Shown here: in pieces, positions 54,109-63,906 of the stretch
How positions within the stretch are numbered: position 1 is the stretch's first letter
Layout: every line of letters begins with the position of its first letter
Origin: Pseudomonadales bacterium
GTDB taxonomy: Bacteria > Pseudomonadota > Gammaproteobacteria > Pseudomonadales > Pseudohongiellaceae
Reading direction: 5' to 3'
DNA: 64,000 nt
Assembly (NCBI GenBank): GCA_024234325.1
Contig: JACKOJ010000001.1
Coordinates: forward strand, 124,001 to 188,000
Notes under the pieces: generated by a model
Told to the model about the DNA's origin: nothing
What the model saw: only the letters and a program-made list of their open reading frames with translations
Databases searched by the model: none
Translations under genes and position numbers: made by a program

Positions 54109-56826
54109 ATGGCCGATTCGTCTCCCGCAGCAACACCGCAAGCAGGATCGGGGCTCCCCTCCGAGCCCCATGCCCTGACGGCTGACGCCCTGCTGGAGGC
54201 ACTGCAAAGCCATCCCGACGGACTGCAGCCTGCGGAGGTGGACGCGCGCCGATCGCGCTACGGCCCCAATCGCCTGCCCACGCCGCCCCCCACCCCTGCC
54301 TGGAAGCGACTGCTGCACCAGTTCCGCAGCCTTTTCATCTATGTGCTGCTGGGCAGCGCCGTCATCAGTTATGCCCTGGGCCACCTGGTGGACGCCGGTG
54401 TGATACTCGCCGTGGTGCTCATCAACGGCCTGATCGGTTTCATACAGGAAGGCAAGGCCGAGGCCGCGCTGCAGTCCATTCTGTCCCTGAGCACGACCCA
54501 CTGTCTGGTGCTGCGTGCCGGGCAACTGCGCAGCCTCGACAGCGCCGAGCTGGTACCGGGTGATATCGTGTCCCTGCAGGCGGGCGACAGGGTGCCTGCC
54601 GACCTGCGCCTGCTGCAGAGCAAGGATCTGCGCAGTGACGAATCCGCCCTCACGGGGGAGTCCCAGGCCAGCGAGAAGCTCTGCAACGCCGTGCCCGCCG
54701 ACAGCCCTCTGGCCGAGCGCCACAACATGGTCTTCATGGGCACCATGATCGTGGCAGGTACCGCGCGGGGTCTGGTCACCCACACCGGCACTGCCACACA
54801 GATCGGCTCCATCAACACGCTCGTCAACACCGTGCCGTCCCAGGCGACACCCCTGCAGAAGCAACTCGCGGCGCTGGCACGCCAGCTCACGCTGAGCGTT
54901 CTCGTCCTTTGCGCGCTCATTATCGCCTACGGCATGAGCGTCCACGGCTATGGCTTCGGCGAAATGCTGCAAAGCGCCATTGCCATCGCCGTGGCCGCCA
55001 TTCCCGAAGAGCTGCCCGCCATTGTCACCATCGTGCTCGCCATCGGCGTCATACGCATGGCACGGCGCAGCGCGCTGGTGCGCCGCCTGCCTGCCGTGGA
55101 GGTACTGGGCAGCGTGGATATCATCTGCACCGACAAGACTGGCACGCTGACGGCGAATGTCATGAGCGTGCGTGCGCTCGCCACAGCGGGCGCCGATGTG
55201 GACGTCTCCGGCGAAGGCTATGCGCCGGAAGGCAGCCTCAGCGCCTGCGATCCCGCCTGGCAGGCCACCATCACACAGGCCGCCCTGCTCAGCCAGCTCT
55301 GCAACGACGCCAGCCTGGGCATGGACGACAGCGGACACTGGCAGGTGCATGGCGACCCCACCGAAGGCGCCCTGCTGGGCTTCGCCGGCAAGGTCATGGG
55401 CAGCGAGGGAATTCATCTACGCTACCCGCGTCTCGATGCCCTGCCCTTCGAGACGGAACGCCGCTACATGGCCACTCTGCATGCAACGCCGGAAGGCCAC
55501 CACCTGATCGCCCTCAAGGGAGCACCGGAGCGACTGCTGCAGATGTGCCGTTCGCAATGGGGGACACAAGGCCCCGAGCCGCTCAGCGTGGAGACCTGGG
55601 AGGCGAAAATTGCACTGCTGGCCGCCAAAGGCATGCGTGTCATGGCGCTGGCCAGCAAACGCACACCACAGGCACAACTGCGCCATGAAGATGTCGAGAC
55701 GGGCATGGAGATGATTGCCCTGCTGGGCATCAGCGACCCGCCGAGAGCCGAGGCCATCGACGCCATCGCCGAATGTCACCGGGCCGGCATCCGCGTGAAA
55801 ATGATCACCGGGGACAATCCGCTGACCGCAACGGCCATCGGTCACGAGCTGGGCCTGAACACTGCCCGGGTGCTGACCGGGCAGGAGCTGGATGCGATGG
55901 ACGAAACCACCCTCGGGCAGGCCGCGGAGGAGGTGGACATTTACGCCCGCACCAGTCCCGTCAACAAATTGCAGCTTGTGGCGGCACTGCAGGCACGCCG
56001 TCATGTGGTGGCAATGACGGGCGACGGCGTCAATGATGCCCCCGCCCTGCGCAAGGCGGACATCGGTGTGGCCATGGGCATGAAGGGGACAGACGCGGCG
56101 AGGGAGGCCGGGGATATCGTACTCACCGACGACAATTTTGCCACCATCGCCCAGGCCGTCGCGGTAGGCCGCACCGTCTACGACAACACCATCAAATCGA
56201 TTCTGTTCATGCTGCCGACCAACCTGGCCGAGGCCGGCATCGTGCTGATGGCGATTCTGTTCGGTTGGGTCTTGCCTGTCACGGCGCCGCAGATTCTGTG
56301 GATCAATATGGTCACGACTGTGACTCTCTCACTGGCGCTGGCGTTCGAGATGAGCGAACGCGACATCATGCAGCACCCTCCCCGTCCCTACGGCCAGGGG
56401 CTCATCACCCCGCTGCTGTTACGGCGCCTGCTGCTGGTGGGGGCCAGCAGCGCGCTGGTGATCTTCGGCCTCTTTCTCTGGCAACTGGAGCGGCATGACT
56501 CCCTCGAACGGGCACGTACCGTTGCCGTGAATATCGTGGTGATGATCGAGGCGCTGTACCTGTTCAGTTCCCGTTTCTTCACCCTGAGCGTTCTGCATCC
56601 GGACATGCGCCGGGGCAGCGCGCCGGTGCTGATCTCGGTGGCACTGGTGGTACTGGCGCAACTGCTGTTTACCTACCTGCCCGTGTCGCAGCGGATTTTT
56701 GCAGTGGAAGCCTTGAGTCTGGGCGACTGGGGACTGGTGATGGCGGGATCGCTGCTGGTGCTTGTGCTGGTGGAGATCGACAAGGCCTGGGCACGACGTG
56801 CCGCGACGGGAAACGCTGCTACTTGA
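54109..56826 (+). CDS. P2-type cation-transporting ATPase
   Basis: The protein has 905 residues. Ten membrane helices are expected, with the actuator motif TGES (182-185), the phosphorylation site DKTGTLT (D342), the nucleotide domain with KGAPE, and the hinge TGDGVNDAPALRKADIGVAMG. The M4 motif IPEELPAIVTIVLA resembles the PEGLP ion site of calcium and calcium/manganese pumps, so a Ca-type P2 ATPase is most likely; other cations cannot be excluded. It is coupled to the beta-CASP gene. Its stop overlaps that of the convergent PRPP synthetase by eight bases. Confidence 0.9.
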   Translation: MADSSPAATPQAGSGLPSEPHALTADALLEALQSHPDGLQPAEVDARRSRYGPNRLPTPPPTPAWKRLLHQFRSLFIYVLLGSAVISYALGHLVDAGVILAVVLINGLIGFIQEGKAEAALQSILSLSTTHCLVLRAGQLRSLDSAELVPGDIVSLQAGDRVPADLRLLQSKDLRSDESALTGESQASEKLCNAVPADSPLAERHNMVFMGTMIVAGTARGLVTHTGTATQIGSINTLVNTVPSQATPLQKQLAALARQLTLSVLVLCALIIAYGMSVHGYGFGEMLQSAIAIAVAAIPEELPAIVTIVLAIGVIRMARRSALVRRLPAVEVLGSVDIICTDKTGTLTANVMSVRALATAGADVDVSGEGYAPEGSLSACDPAWQATITQAALLSQLCNDASLGMDDSGHWQVHGDPTEGALLGFAGKVMGSEGIHLRYPRLDALPFETERRYMATLHATPEGHHLIALKGAPERLLQMCRSQWGTQGPEPLSVETWEAKIALLAAKGMRVMALASKRTPQAQLRHEDVETGMEMIALLGISDPPRAEAIDAIAECHRAGIRVKMITGDNPLTATAIGHELGLNTARVLTGQELDAMDETTLGQAAEEVDIYARTSPVNKLQLVAALQARRHVVAMTGDGVNDAPALRKADIGVAMGMKGTDAAREAGDIVLTDDNFATIAQAVAVGRTVYDNTIKSILFMLPTNLAEAGIVLMAILFGWVLPVTAPQILWINMVTTVTLSLALAFEMSERDIMQHPPRPYGQGLITPLLLRRLLLVGASSALVIFGLFLWQLERHDSLERARTVAVNIVVMIEALYLFSSRFFTLSVLHPDMRRGSAPVLISVALVVLAQLLFTYLPVSQRIFAVEALSLGDWGLVMAGSLLVLVLVEIDKAWARRAATGNAAT

Positions 56827-57703
56827 GCAACTGATGCAAACCCAGCATCAGCAAAGGTGCCAGGTCAATCCGGTTGCTGGGGTCGGAGATGCTGTTGCTG
56901 GTGACCACCCGCAAGCCCGCCGCTTCCATTTCCTCCCGCGCCCCCGGGGCAAAGATGCCGTGCACGCCGATGCACACGGGTGCCGACATGCCACTGGCAC
57001 GCAGATGCGCGGCAGCCTGCTGCATGGTACGCCCGGTACTGATGATGTCATCCACCAGCACCGGCGTGCGGTCGAGATATTCCGTGACATGAGGCAGCGA
57101 GACCTTCACCTCGCGATCGCCAAAACGCTCCTTGGTCAGCACCTCGCAGGGGCATCCGGCCGCGGTGGCGACTTTCCTGGCCCACTGCTCCGATTCGCCG
57201 TCGGGGCCGATGATCAGGGGCCGCTGCACCTGCGAGCGCAGCCATTGCGCAATGGGTTCCACCGCTGTCAGTGCCAGCGCAGGCATGCTGTACACCTCGC
57301 TGAGCGCATGGATGCGGTGCAGATGGGGGTCCACCGTCAGCAGCCAGTCGAACTGCTGGCTGAGCAGGCGCGCAAAATAGCGCGCGCTGATCCCCTCGCC
57401 CGCGTGAAAGCGTTTGTCCTGGCGCATATAGGCCAGGTAGGGCGCCACCAAACCAATGCTGTGCGCCCCAAGATCGCGCAGGGTGCCGACGAGCAACAGC
57501 AGGGGCAGTATCTTGTCGTCGGGGTGATGCAACTGGCACAGAATCAGAACCTGCGCGCCGCGCACCTCACTGTCTACGCGCACATAGCTTTCCCCGTCGG
57601 GAAAATGCCGGAGTTCCAGAACGCCCTGCTCAAAACTCCCGAGCGACTGCAATGATGCTCCCAGTTCTTCCTGCCCCGGCAACACAAAAAGAATTCGCCT
57701 CAT
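56819..57703 (-). CDS. Ribose-phosphate pyrophosphokinase (PRPP synthetase)
   Basis: The protein has 294 residues and makes PRPP from ribose 5-phosphate and ATP. The PRPP-binding loop is VLVDDIISTGRTM, and MRQDKRF and DPHLHRIHALSEVY give the ATP and ribose contacts. It is shorter than housekeeping Prs (about 315) and carried in a nucleoside/pentose operon, suggesting a dedicated paralogue. Its start overlaps the phosphorylase stop (ATGA). It may also run toward ribose 5-phosphate and a nucleotide in the reverse direction, given its neighbours; that is an inference. Confidence 0.9.
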   Translation of the reverse strand: MRRILFVLPGQEELGASLQSLGSFEQGVLELRHFPDGESYVRVDSEVRGAQVLILCQLHHPDDKILPLLLLVGTLRDLGAHSIGLVAPYLAYMRQDKRFHAGEGISARYFARLLSQQFDWLLTVDPHLHRIHALSEVYSMPALALTAVEPIAQWLRSQVQRPLIIGPDGESEQWARKVATAAGCPCEVLTKERFGDREVKVSLPHVTEYLDRTPVLVDDIISTGRTMQQAAAHLRASGMSAPVCIGVHGIFAPGAREEMEAAGLRVVTSNSISDPSNRIDLAPLLMLGLHQLLK

Positions 57704-59232
57704 ACCACTTCCTCCTCAATGCGCAGAACCTCGGGGTGGGCACGATAGAAATCCAGTGCGTATTCCAGCTCCCCCTGAGCCTCGGCATGCAGGGTCATCA
57801 GTGGCTGACCCTTCTCGACCTTGTCGCCCAGGCGGACATGCAGATCGATGCCGGCAGCCGGCGCATTCGGCGCGCCGGCCAGGCTTGCCAGGCGGGAGAT
57901 CACGCGGTTGTTGAACAAGGCCACCACTCCGTCTTTCTGCGCCGGAATGGGCCGGCGAAAAGGCGCCTGCGGGGGAGTCTTCAATCCGCCCTGCGCCTCG
58001 CAGATGGCGACAAAGCGATCCCAGGCGGCGCCACTGTCCAGCGTTCGGGTCGCCAGGGCCAGGCCTTCACCTGCCGAACAGGCACCCCCCATCTCCAGCA
58101 GCACGGCGGCCAGCGTCAGTGCACGCTGGCGCAAGTCCTGCGGTGCCCCAGCGCCGCGCTGCAGCACGGCCAGCACATCCCGCGCCTCCAGCGCCGGCCC
58201 CACCCCATGCCCGACAGGCTGACTGCCGTCGCTGATCAGCGTGCGCACCTGCATGCCAAGTGCCGCCCCGGTTTCCACCAGCAGTGTCGCCAGCACGTCG
58301 GCCAGCTCGTTGCTGCGCACCTTGGCAGTGGGCCCGACGGGAATATCAATCAGCACATGGGTGGAGCCCGCCGCCAGCTTCTTGGAGATGACGGATGCCA
58401 CCATCTGGCCTTCGCTGTCCAGGTCCAGTGCCCGCTCCACCCGGATGATGATGTCATCCGTGGGACTCAGCGACACCGAGCCTCCCCAGGCCAGGCAGCC
58501 CCCCTGGGCACGCACCACTTCCCGCATCCTGTCGTAGCTGAGCGCCACGGTCGTCAGGGTTTCCATGGTGTCGGCAGTGCCGGCGGGGGAGGTGATTGCA
58601 CGTGAGGAGGTCTTGGGCATCATCAGCCCGTTGGCGGCGACGATGGCGACCACGATGGGAGTGGTGCGATTGCCGGGCAGTCCCCCGACACAATGCTTGT
58701 CCAGCACCTGAATGCCATCGCCCCAGTGGAAACGCTGGCCACACTCGACCATGGCACGGGTGATGGCAATGGTCTCATCCAGGCTCAGATTGTTGGCGGC
58801 ACAGGCAGTCACATAGGCGGACAACTGAATGTCGGAATAGCGGGCATCGCGAATATCCGTGATGATGGCCCGCGCCTCTTCCAGCCCCAGCTTCTTGCCG
58901 TAGAGCTTGCCGCGCACATAACTCATCGACTCCACCGGCAGTGCGTGCTTGAAATGTGCCTTGTCGCCCTCTTTCGCACCCAGCAATGTCCAGGCACTGT
59001 CACTGAGGGCAGCCTTCTGATGGCTGAGCAGATCGCCAGTGACGATGTTCAGGGTGGCGATGATACTGCGCTCGCCCACGCAGACCCGCACGCGCCCCTG
59101 GGCACTGAAGCCCTCGGAGCGGCAGACATGGCAATCTTCCCGCATGTACACCACGGGTTCCTGATGCGTATCGATGCCCGCCCGCGTGAGGTAGAGAAAA
59201 TTCTCTTCTTTCTGTTCCGGTGTGTCGTCCAT
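57700..59232 (-). CDS. Thymidine phosphorylase family protein (AMP phosphorylase-like)
   Basis: The protein has 510 residues from ATG 59232, ten bases after the phosphoketolase stop; a longer frame to 59298 is less likely. An N-terminal extension of about 90 residues (with CHVCRSEGF) precedes the pyrimidine-nucleoside phosphorylase core: DKHCVGGLPGNRTTPIVVAIVAANGLMMPKTSSRAIT, GTADTMETL, and a C-terminal biotinyl-like domain. Extended members of the family act on nucleoside 5'-monophosphates in archaea, while DeoA acts on thymidine. The prs and xfp neighbours favour feeding ribose phosphates into the phosphoketolase step. Confidence 0.88.
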   Translation of the reverse strand: MDDTPEQKEENFLYLTRAGIDTHQEPVVYMREDCHVCRSEGFSAQGRVRVCVGERSIIATLNIVTGDLLSHQKAALSDSAWTLLGAKEGDKAHFKHALPVESMSYVRGKLYGKKLGLEEARAIITDIRDARYSDIQLSAYVTACAANNLSLDETIAITRAMVECGQRFHWGDGIQVLDKHCVGGLPGNRTTPIVVAIVAANGLMMPKTSSRAITSPAGTADTMETLTTVALSYDRMREVVRAQGGCLAWGGSVSLSPTDDIIIRVERALDLDSEGQMVASVISKKLAAGSTHVLIDIPVGPTAKVRSNELADVLATLLVETGAALGMQVRTLISDGSQPVGHGVGPALEARDVLAVLQRGAGAPQDLRQRALTLAAVLLEMGGACSAGEGLALATRTLDSGAAWDRFVAICEAQGGLKTPPQAPFRRPIPAQKDGVVALFNNRVISRLASLAGAPNAPAAGIDLHVRLGDKVEKGQPLMTLHAEAQGELEYALDFYRAHPEVLRIEEEVV

Positions 59233-59242
59233 GGCGTCTCCG

Positions 59243-61525
59243 TTACGGCCCCAGTATGCTGCTGGCGGCAGCAACAATATGCTCGGCGCTCTGCCCATTG
59301 GCCTGTTGCATGCCGGCGGTGCTCAGCGTGCCCCCCCGGTTGCAGTACCCCAGCACCTTCGTGTGCAGAATGCCGGTATCGAGCCGACGCAGTACCCCCG
59401 TCATGACTTCTGCATGGGTGTGGCACACAATCAGGCGGCACTTCACGGGGGGGATTACGCGGGCAAGGTCTTCGTCCGAGTGCACATACTGTGCCTCGCG
59501 CGCATCCCGAGGCAGGCGGAAGCGTCCCGGCTCCAGCATCGCCACCACGGAGCAGCGCACGCCGCTCTCCCGCAACCGTTCCGCCGCTGCCATCACAGCC
59601 TGTAGCTGGTAAGCCCCCACGGCGATCAACTGCAGCGCGGCTTCGGCATCATGGCTCTGCAGCAATGCCCCATCCTCTACCGCCTGCGCGGCCTGCCCCA
59701 CGCTGCACACGACCGGAATCACGTTCTTGGATGCCACCACTGTTGCCACCCTGCCCCGCTGCCGGTACAACTGCTCCAGCACTGCCACTGCGCTGTTGGC
59801 ATCGAAGGGAAAGTACACAGGGGCCACGTCTGCCATTTCCCCCAGCCAGGCCTCTGACAGAGTCGGGTCCTGATGCGATTGTTCGTTCTTGCCGTTCTCC
59901 CAGGTGTGGGAGCTGACCAGCACGGGCACGGAAAGCCACTGCACGCGGCGCCCGGTCTCCAGCACATGGCGGGCGAAGATCACTTCCTGGCGCATGGCAC
60001 CCAGCATCTTCACGGCAAACGCCTCATAGCTGACCACCAGATTCAGCCCCTGCTTGTTGCCGAGGGCCGCGCTCACCACCGCCTCTTCGTTCAGTGCCGT
60101 GACCACGGCGCCGTGCAGGGATTCGGCCACGCCCGCTTCCGGCGAGGTGACTCGGTGCTTCAGCAGATCCAGGCTCTTGTTCATGCGATTGCTGCGCATC
60201 TCGTCAGGGTTGCCGATGCGAATCCGCAGCGAGGGATTGGCCCGCACCACGTCGGCAAACCAGCCGTCGATGGCGGCCATGGGTGCGGTATCGGCACTCA
60301 GTGCCGGAGGCTCGGGCAGGCTTGGCGCGGGCACCACCAGTTGTCTCAGGTAGTGGTCCTTCTCCTGCACCCGTTTCTGCGCTTCATGAGTGCTCAGCGC
60401 ATCAATTGCGTCCGCCAGTTCCGACGGTGGAACATGCAGCACAGCACAGCCCTCGTTGAACAGCGCCCGGCTTGCCTCGTCCGTCGCGCAACTGCCCGGC
60501 AGCGGCAGATTGTGGGCGGCATTGGTACCCGCCCCCGGGAAACCGAAGCCCTTGACGGTTTCGGCAATCGCATAAGGCAGCAGCACCGGGTATTGCTGTT
60601 CACCGGCTTCAATGCGGGCGTGCTGCGCGCGCAAGTCATCGCCCATGCTCAGGATCGCCCAGGCAAAGGCTGCCGGATCGCGCCCGTCGATATCCACAGG
60701 CTCGAAACCGTTGAGACGCAGATGATCGCGGAACCAGTGCACACCGCCGGACTGTGACATGGTGGTGCGCTGGTCGATGCGGCGCCCGTTGGCAATCATG
60801 ATCGGCATCACCAGCCCGGTGTCATCGCCCCGCCACCAACGCGCCGCCCAGTCGCTGCCGCGCTGCTCCTCGAAGGCGCCGTCGCTGAGGAAACTCACCA
60901 GCTCCTGCCCCGGCAGGGGCATGTGCACGTACTGCAGGCCGGCAAAGCCCAGGTAGCCTCCCTCGCTGATGCCCCCTGCGGTATACACGTTGACATGACT
61001 GCCCAGCGGCGCCACCGGACGTCCGTTGGGGCCCAGCTCATAACTGTAGAAATCCTGGCACAACAGGCTGAGCCCGGCGTCGCTCGCCGGGTAGCGGGCC
61101 TCCTGCTCCTGCTCCAGATTGCGCAGGAGCACGTTGACCGAGTCGATCGCCGCCACACAGTGGCCCTGCCCCATCATCCAGGCGCGGGTCCTGCCACTGA
61201 GGGCATTGGCCAGCAGATAACCGACGTAGCCGGGCACAATGTTCAAGGCTCCGCCGGTGTGTCCCTCCGGCACCACCTTGAAATCCTCTGCCTGCATCTC
61301 CCGCCCGTCCAGGTACACCTGTCGCGCATAGGTCATGTGCACCGTCATCCACATGCCCATGCAGGCCACCCGGTCGGCAGCGGCCAGCAGATGCCAGGCG
61401 GTGTCTGCAGGGCACTGACCGGAGGCATCCAGCGCCGCGACCAGCGCCTCAACCCGCTGCACTGTCTCATCGCCATGACGGATGACCCCGTAGCCTTCCC
61501 GCCAGCGTGCCTTGTGTTTGCTCAT
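59243..61525 (-). CDS. xfp: Xylulose-5-phosphate/fructose-6-phosphate phosphoketolase
   Basis: The protein has 760 residues and is a thiamine-diphosphate enzyme that splits xylulose 5-phosphate (or fructose 6-phosphate) with phosphate into acetyl phosphate and glyceraldehyde 3-phosphate or erythrose 4-phosphate. Family blocks include PEGHTGGALNIVPGYVGYL, GQGHCVAAIDSVNVLLRNL, the cofactor region FLSDGAFEEQRGSDWAARWW, and KGFGFPGAGTNAAHNLPL. It starts with ATGA overlap with ackA and is followed ten bases later by the thymidine phosphorylase-like gene. This order provides acetyl phosphate directly to acetate kinase. Confidence 0.94.
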   Translation of the reverse strand: MSKHKARWREGYGVIRHGDETVQRVEALVAALDASGQCPADTAWHLLAAADRVACMGMWMTVHMTYARQVYLDGREMQAEDFKVVPEGHTGGALNIVPGYVGYLLANALSGRTRAWMMGQGHCVAAIDSVNVLLRNLEQEQEARYPASDAGLSLLCQDFYSYELGPNGRPVAPLGSHVNVYTAGGISEGGYLGFAGLQYVHMPLPGQELVSFLSDGAFEEQRGSDWAARWWRGDDTGLVMPIMIANGRRIDQRTTMSQSGGVHWFRDHLRLNGFEPVDIDGRDPAAFAWAILSMGDDLRAQHARIEAGEQQYPVLLPYAIAETVKGFGFPGAGTNAAHNLPLPGSCATDEASRALFNEGCAVLHVPPSELADAIDALSTHEAQKRVQEKDHYLRQLVVPAPSLPEPPALSADTAPMAAIDGWFADVVRANPSLRIRIGNPDEMRSNRMNKSLDLLKHRVTSPEAGVAESLHGAVVTALNEEAVVSAALGNKQGLNLVVSYEAFAVKMLGAMRQEVIFARHVLETGRRVQWLSVPVLVSSHTWENGKNEQSHQDPTLSEAWLGEMADVAPVYFPFDANSAVAVLEQLYRQRGRVATVVASKNVIPVVCSVGQAAQAVEDGALLQSHDAEAALQLIAVGAYQLQAVMAAAERLRESGVRCSVVAMLEPGRFRLPRDAREAQYVHSDEDLARVIPPVKCRLIVCHTHAEVMTGVLRRLDTGILHTKVLGYCNRGGTLSTAGMQQANGQSAEHIVAAASSILGP

Positions 61526-62664
61526 TCCCTACCTCCGGGCCTCGTGATCAGAGGCTCACACTGCCTGAACATCTCGTCGAATTCATTGACTGGAGTCAAC
61601 CACAGAGCCACAGCACTGTCGTGGCCGTGCAGACGGCTCAGCCCGTTCGATTCCCGGTTGCGTTCGCGATCCAGTTGCACACCGAACGCGGGAAGTTCAC
61701 CCAGCACCCGCTCGCGGATGTCCGGCTGATGCTCGCCCACTCCCCCACCGATACTGATGGCGTCGAGCCCACCCAGCACCGCCACTGCGGCGCCAATGCC
61801 CTTGCGAATCTGCTGGCAATACAGTGCCAAAAGAGTTTGCGCGTGCGGGTCCGACGACGCCAGCAAGCGACGCACGTCCCCGTTCCCGCCATCCAGACTG
61901 GCCAGGCCGGACTGGCTGCCGAGCAGCGCGCCGAGTTCGGCCACCGACATCTCTTCATGCTGCAGCAGATGCAGCAGCAGCCCCGGGTCCACGCTGCCAC
62001 TGCGGGTCGCCATGACAAGACCTTCCAGGGGCGTATAGCCCATGCTGGTATCCACAACACGATCTCCCTGCCAGCAGCTCAGTGAACAGCCGCCACCGAG
62101 ATGAATGCTGACCAGGCGTTCCGGAACCGATATTCCTGCAGCCTGGGATGCTGCCTGAACCTGCCGCCACTGGCTGCGATGAGCCAGGCCGTGAAATCCA
62201 TAGCGCCGCACAGGCCAGCGCGGCGACAGCGACGGCGGCAGCGCATACTGACTGGCGGTGTCGGGCAGACTGGCGTAAAGCCCGGAGTCGAACACCGCAT
62301 ACTGGGGCAACCCGGGCCAGCGCCTCCGAAACAGATCGATGAGACTGACAGCCAGCGGATTGTGCAGAGGCGCCAGAACCCCCCAGTGCACAATCCTGTC
62401 CAGCAACGCAGCATCCAGGGCCTGCGGCCGCTCTGTCACTTCCCCGGCGTGCACGATGCGATGGACGATCGCCCGCGGCGGCACCCGGGAGGACACACCA
62501 TGCTCCAACGCCTCCAGCAGGGCATCGGGCGAACCGGTATAGACCCGCTCGGTAATGGGAGCGTCCCCCTCCACCGAACGGCACTGCAGCTTCAGTGTTG
62601 TGCTGCCGGCGTTGCACAGCAGCACGTCCTGCCCACCGCATGTCAGTGTGTTATGTGTGACCAC
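61522..62664 (-). CDS. ackA: Acetate kinase
   Basis: The protein has 380 residues and converts acetyl phosphate and ADP to acetate and ATP. The first family signature appears as LLCNAGSTTLKLQC (slightly unlike VLVLNAGSSSLKFQL), and RRYGFHGLAHRSQW and HLGGGCSLSCWQGDRVVDTSMGYTPLEGLVMATRSGSVDPG are clear. The start is GTG 62664, immediately after the TAA of the HlyD gene (TAAGTG). It is a little shorter than the usual 400 residues. It ends in an ATGA overlap with xfp, so both products are made together. Confidence 0.92.
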   Translation of the reverse strand: MVTHNTLTCGGQDVLLCNAGSTTLKLQCRSVEGDAPITERVYTGSPDALLEALEHGVSSRVPPRAIVHRIVHAGEVTERPQALDAALLDRIVHWGVLAPLHNPLAVSLIDLFRRRWPGLPQYAVFDSGLYASLPDTASQYALPPSLSPRWPVRRYGFHGLAHRSQWRQVQAASQAAGISVPERLVSIHLGGGCSLSCWQGDRVVDTSMGYTPLEGLVMATRSGSVDPGLLLHLLQHEEMSVAELGALLGSQSGLASLDGGNGDVRRLLASSDPHAQTLLALYCQQIRKGIGAAVAVLGGLDAISIGGGVGEHQPDIRERVLGELPAFGVQLDRERNRESNGLSRLHGHDSAVALWLTPVNEFDEMFRQCEPLITRPGGRE

Positions 62665-63861
62665 TTATTCCAGCGCCTCTACCAACACGCCTTCCTCCAC
62701 CTGATCAGACGGGAAAACAACCACCTGGTCGCCTTCGTTCAGTCCGTCGAGCACCTGGGCCGCCTCTGTGCTGCGCGCACCTATTTGCAGCGGACGCAGC
62801 CGTGCATGGCTCTGCTCCACCACAAACACGTGCCAGCTCTCATCGCGGCGGAACAGCGCACTGGTAGGCACGGTCAACACATCTGCAAATTCGTCCACCA
62901 CAACCGCCGCTTCGATCCGGTATTCTGCCCCCAGGCCGGGGTTGGTGTCCGTCAACTCGCCAATCACGTTGACGCGCTGCTCCTCGACGCCCAGCGCGGA
63001 ATACTTGGTAAACGCCTGGGGTTCTATATAGCGGACACGCCCGTGCAGGGTGCCGGCCCCGCCCCAGCCCGTGATCAGCATTTCATCCCCCGGGCTGACG
63101 CGCACCGCGTCCTGGGTCAGCATGTCGATCATCAGCTCCAGCCTGTCACCATCGCTGATCTGGAACAGTGGCGTACCCGCCGCCACGACACGCTCACTCT
63201 TCTCAAATACTTTCTGCACGGTGCCGGCCACCGGCGCCACAATGGCCTGGGTCGCCCCTGGTTCCACACCATTGACTCCCAGCAGTTGCGACCTGGCACT
63301 TTCCACATCCGCCCGCGCAGCCACCAGCGCCGCCCGGGCTGCCTGCTCGCGCGTTTGCGCCGCATCGTGCGCCTGCATGTAACTGTCCCGCTCCTCCTGG
63401 CCGATCATGCGCTGAGCAAACAGTTGCTCCCGGCGCTGCGCCTCCTGCGCGGCACGGGTGAGCAGACTTGCCGCTTCCTCCAGGCTGGCCTGTGCCGCCG
63501 TCTCGCGGGCACGTGCGGCCGCCAGTGCGGCCTCCAGCACGGCACGGGTGCGCTGATCCTCCGGCGCCACAGCGATGCCCGCCAGAATCTGTCCCGCCTC
63601 CACCGCGTCGCCTTCAATCAGCTCCGTGCGCAGCAACTGGCCATTCACCGGCGCGGCAATGACATAGGGCTCGCGTGCCCGGGTACGTCCCTGCTCGTTG
63701 ACGGTCACCACCAGGGCCTGACGGGCCACCCGTGCGGTCTCTACCGTTAGCGCTGTTGGCTGCATGGACAGCATGACCAGCGCCAGCACCGCGACCAGGC
63801 CCAGCACGCCCACAAGCCAGCGACGCAGGCGATGAGCTGTCTGTCCGTTTGGTTTTGCCAT
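62665..63861 (-). CDS. HlyD-family periplasmic adaptor of an ABC-type efflux system
   Basis: The protein has 398 residues. An N-terminal membrane anchor (about 14-34) is followed by a barrel-sandwich domain split by a long coiled coil (about 85-195, alanine/glutamine/arginine-rich). The second half of the lipoyl-like domain (TQAIVAPVAGTVQKVFEKSERVVAAGTPLFQI) and the C-terminal beta domain complete the membrane-fusion protein. Its partner is the ABC permease upstream, whose end is cut by the window edge. It sits directly before ackA with no gap. Substrate unknown. Confidence 0.88.
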   Translation of the reverse strand: MAKPNGQTAHRLRRWLVGVLGLVAVLALVMLSMQPTALTVETARVARQALVVTVNEQGRTRAREPYVIAAPVNGQLLRTELIEGDAVEAGQILAGIAVAPEDQRTRAVLEAALAAARARETAAQASLEEAASLLTRAAQEAQRREQLFAQRMIGQEERDSYMQAHDAAQTREQAARAALVAARADVESARSQLLGVNGVEPGATQAIVAPVAGTVQKVFEKSERVVAAGTPLFQISDGDRLELMIDMLTQDAVRVSPGDEMLITGWGGAGTLHGRVRYIEPQAFTKYSALGVEEQRVNVIGELTDTNPGLGAEYRIEAAVVVDEFADVLTVPTSALFRRDESWHVFVVEQSHARLRPLQIGARSTEAAQVLDGLNEGDQVVVFPSDQVEEGVLVEALE

Positions 63862-63906
63862 GTTGCTTGACTCCTTGCTTGCCCGGTTGTCCGCGCCTTG
63901 TGCTGA

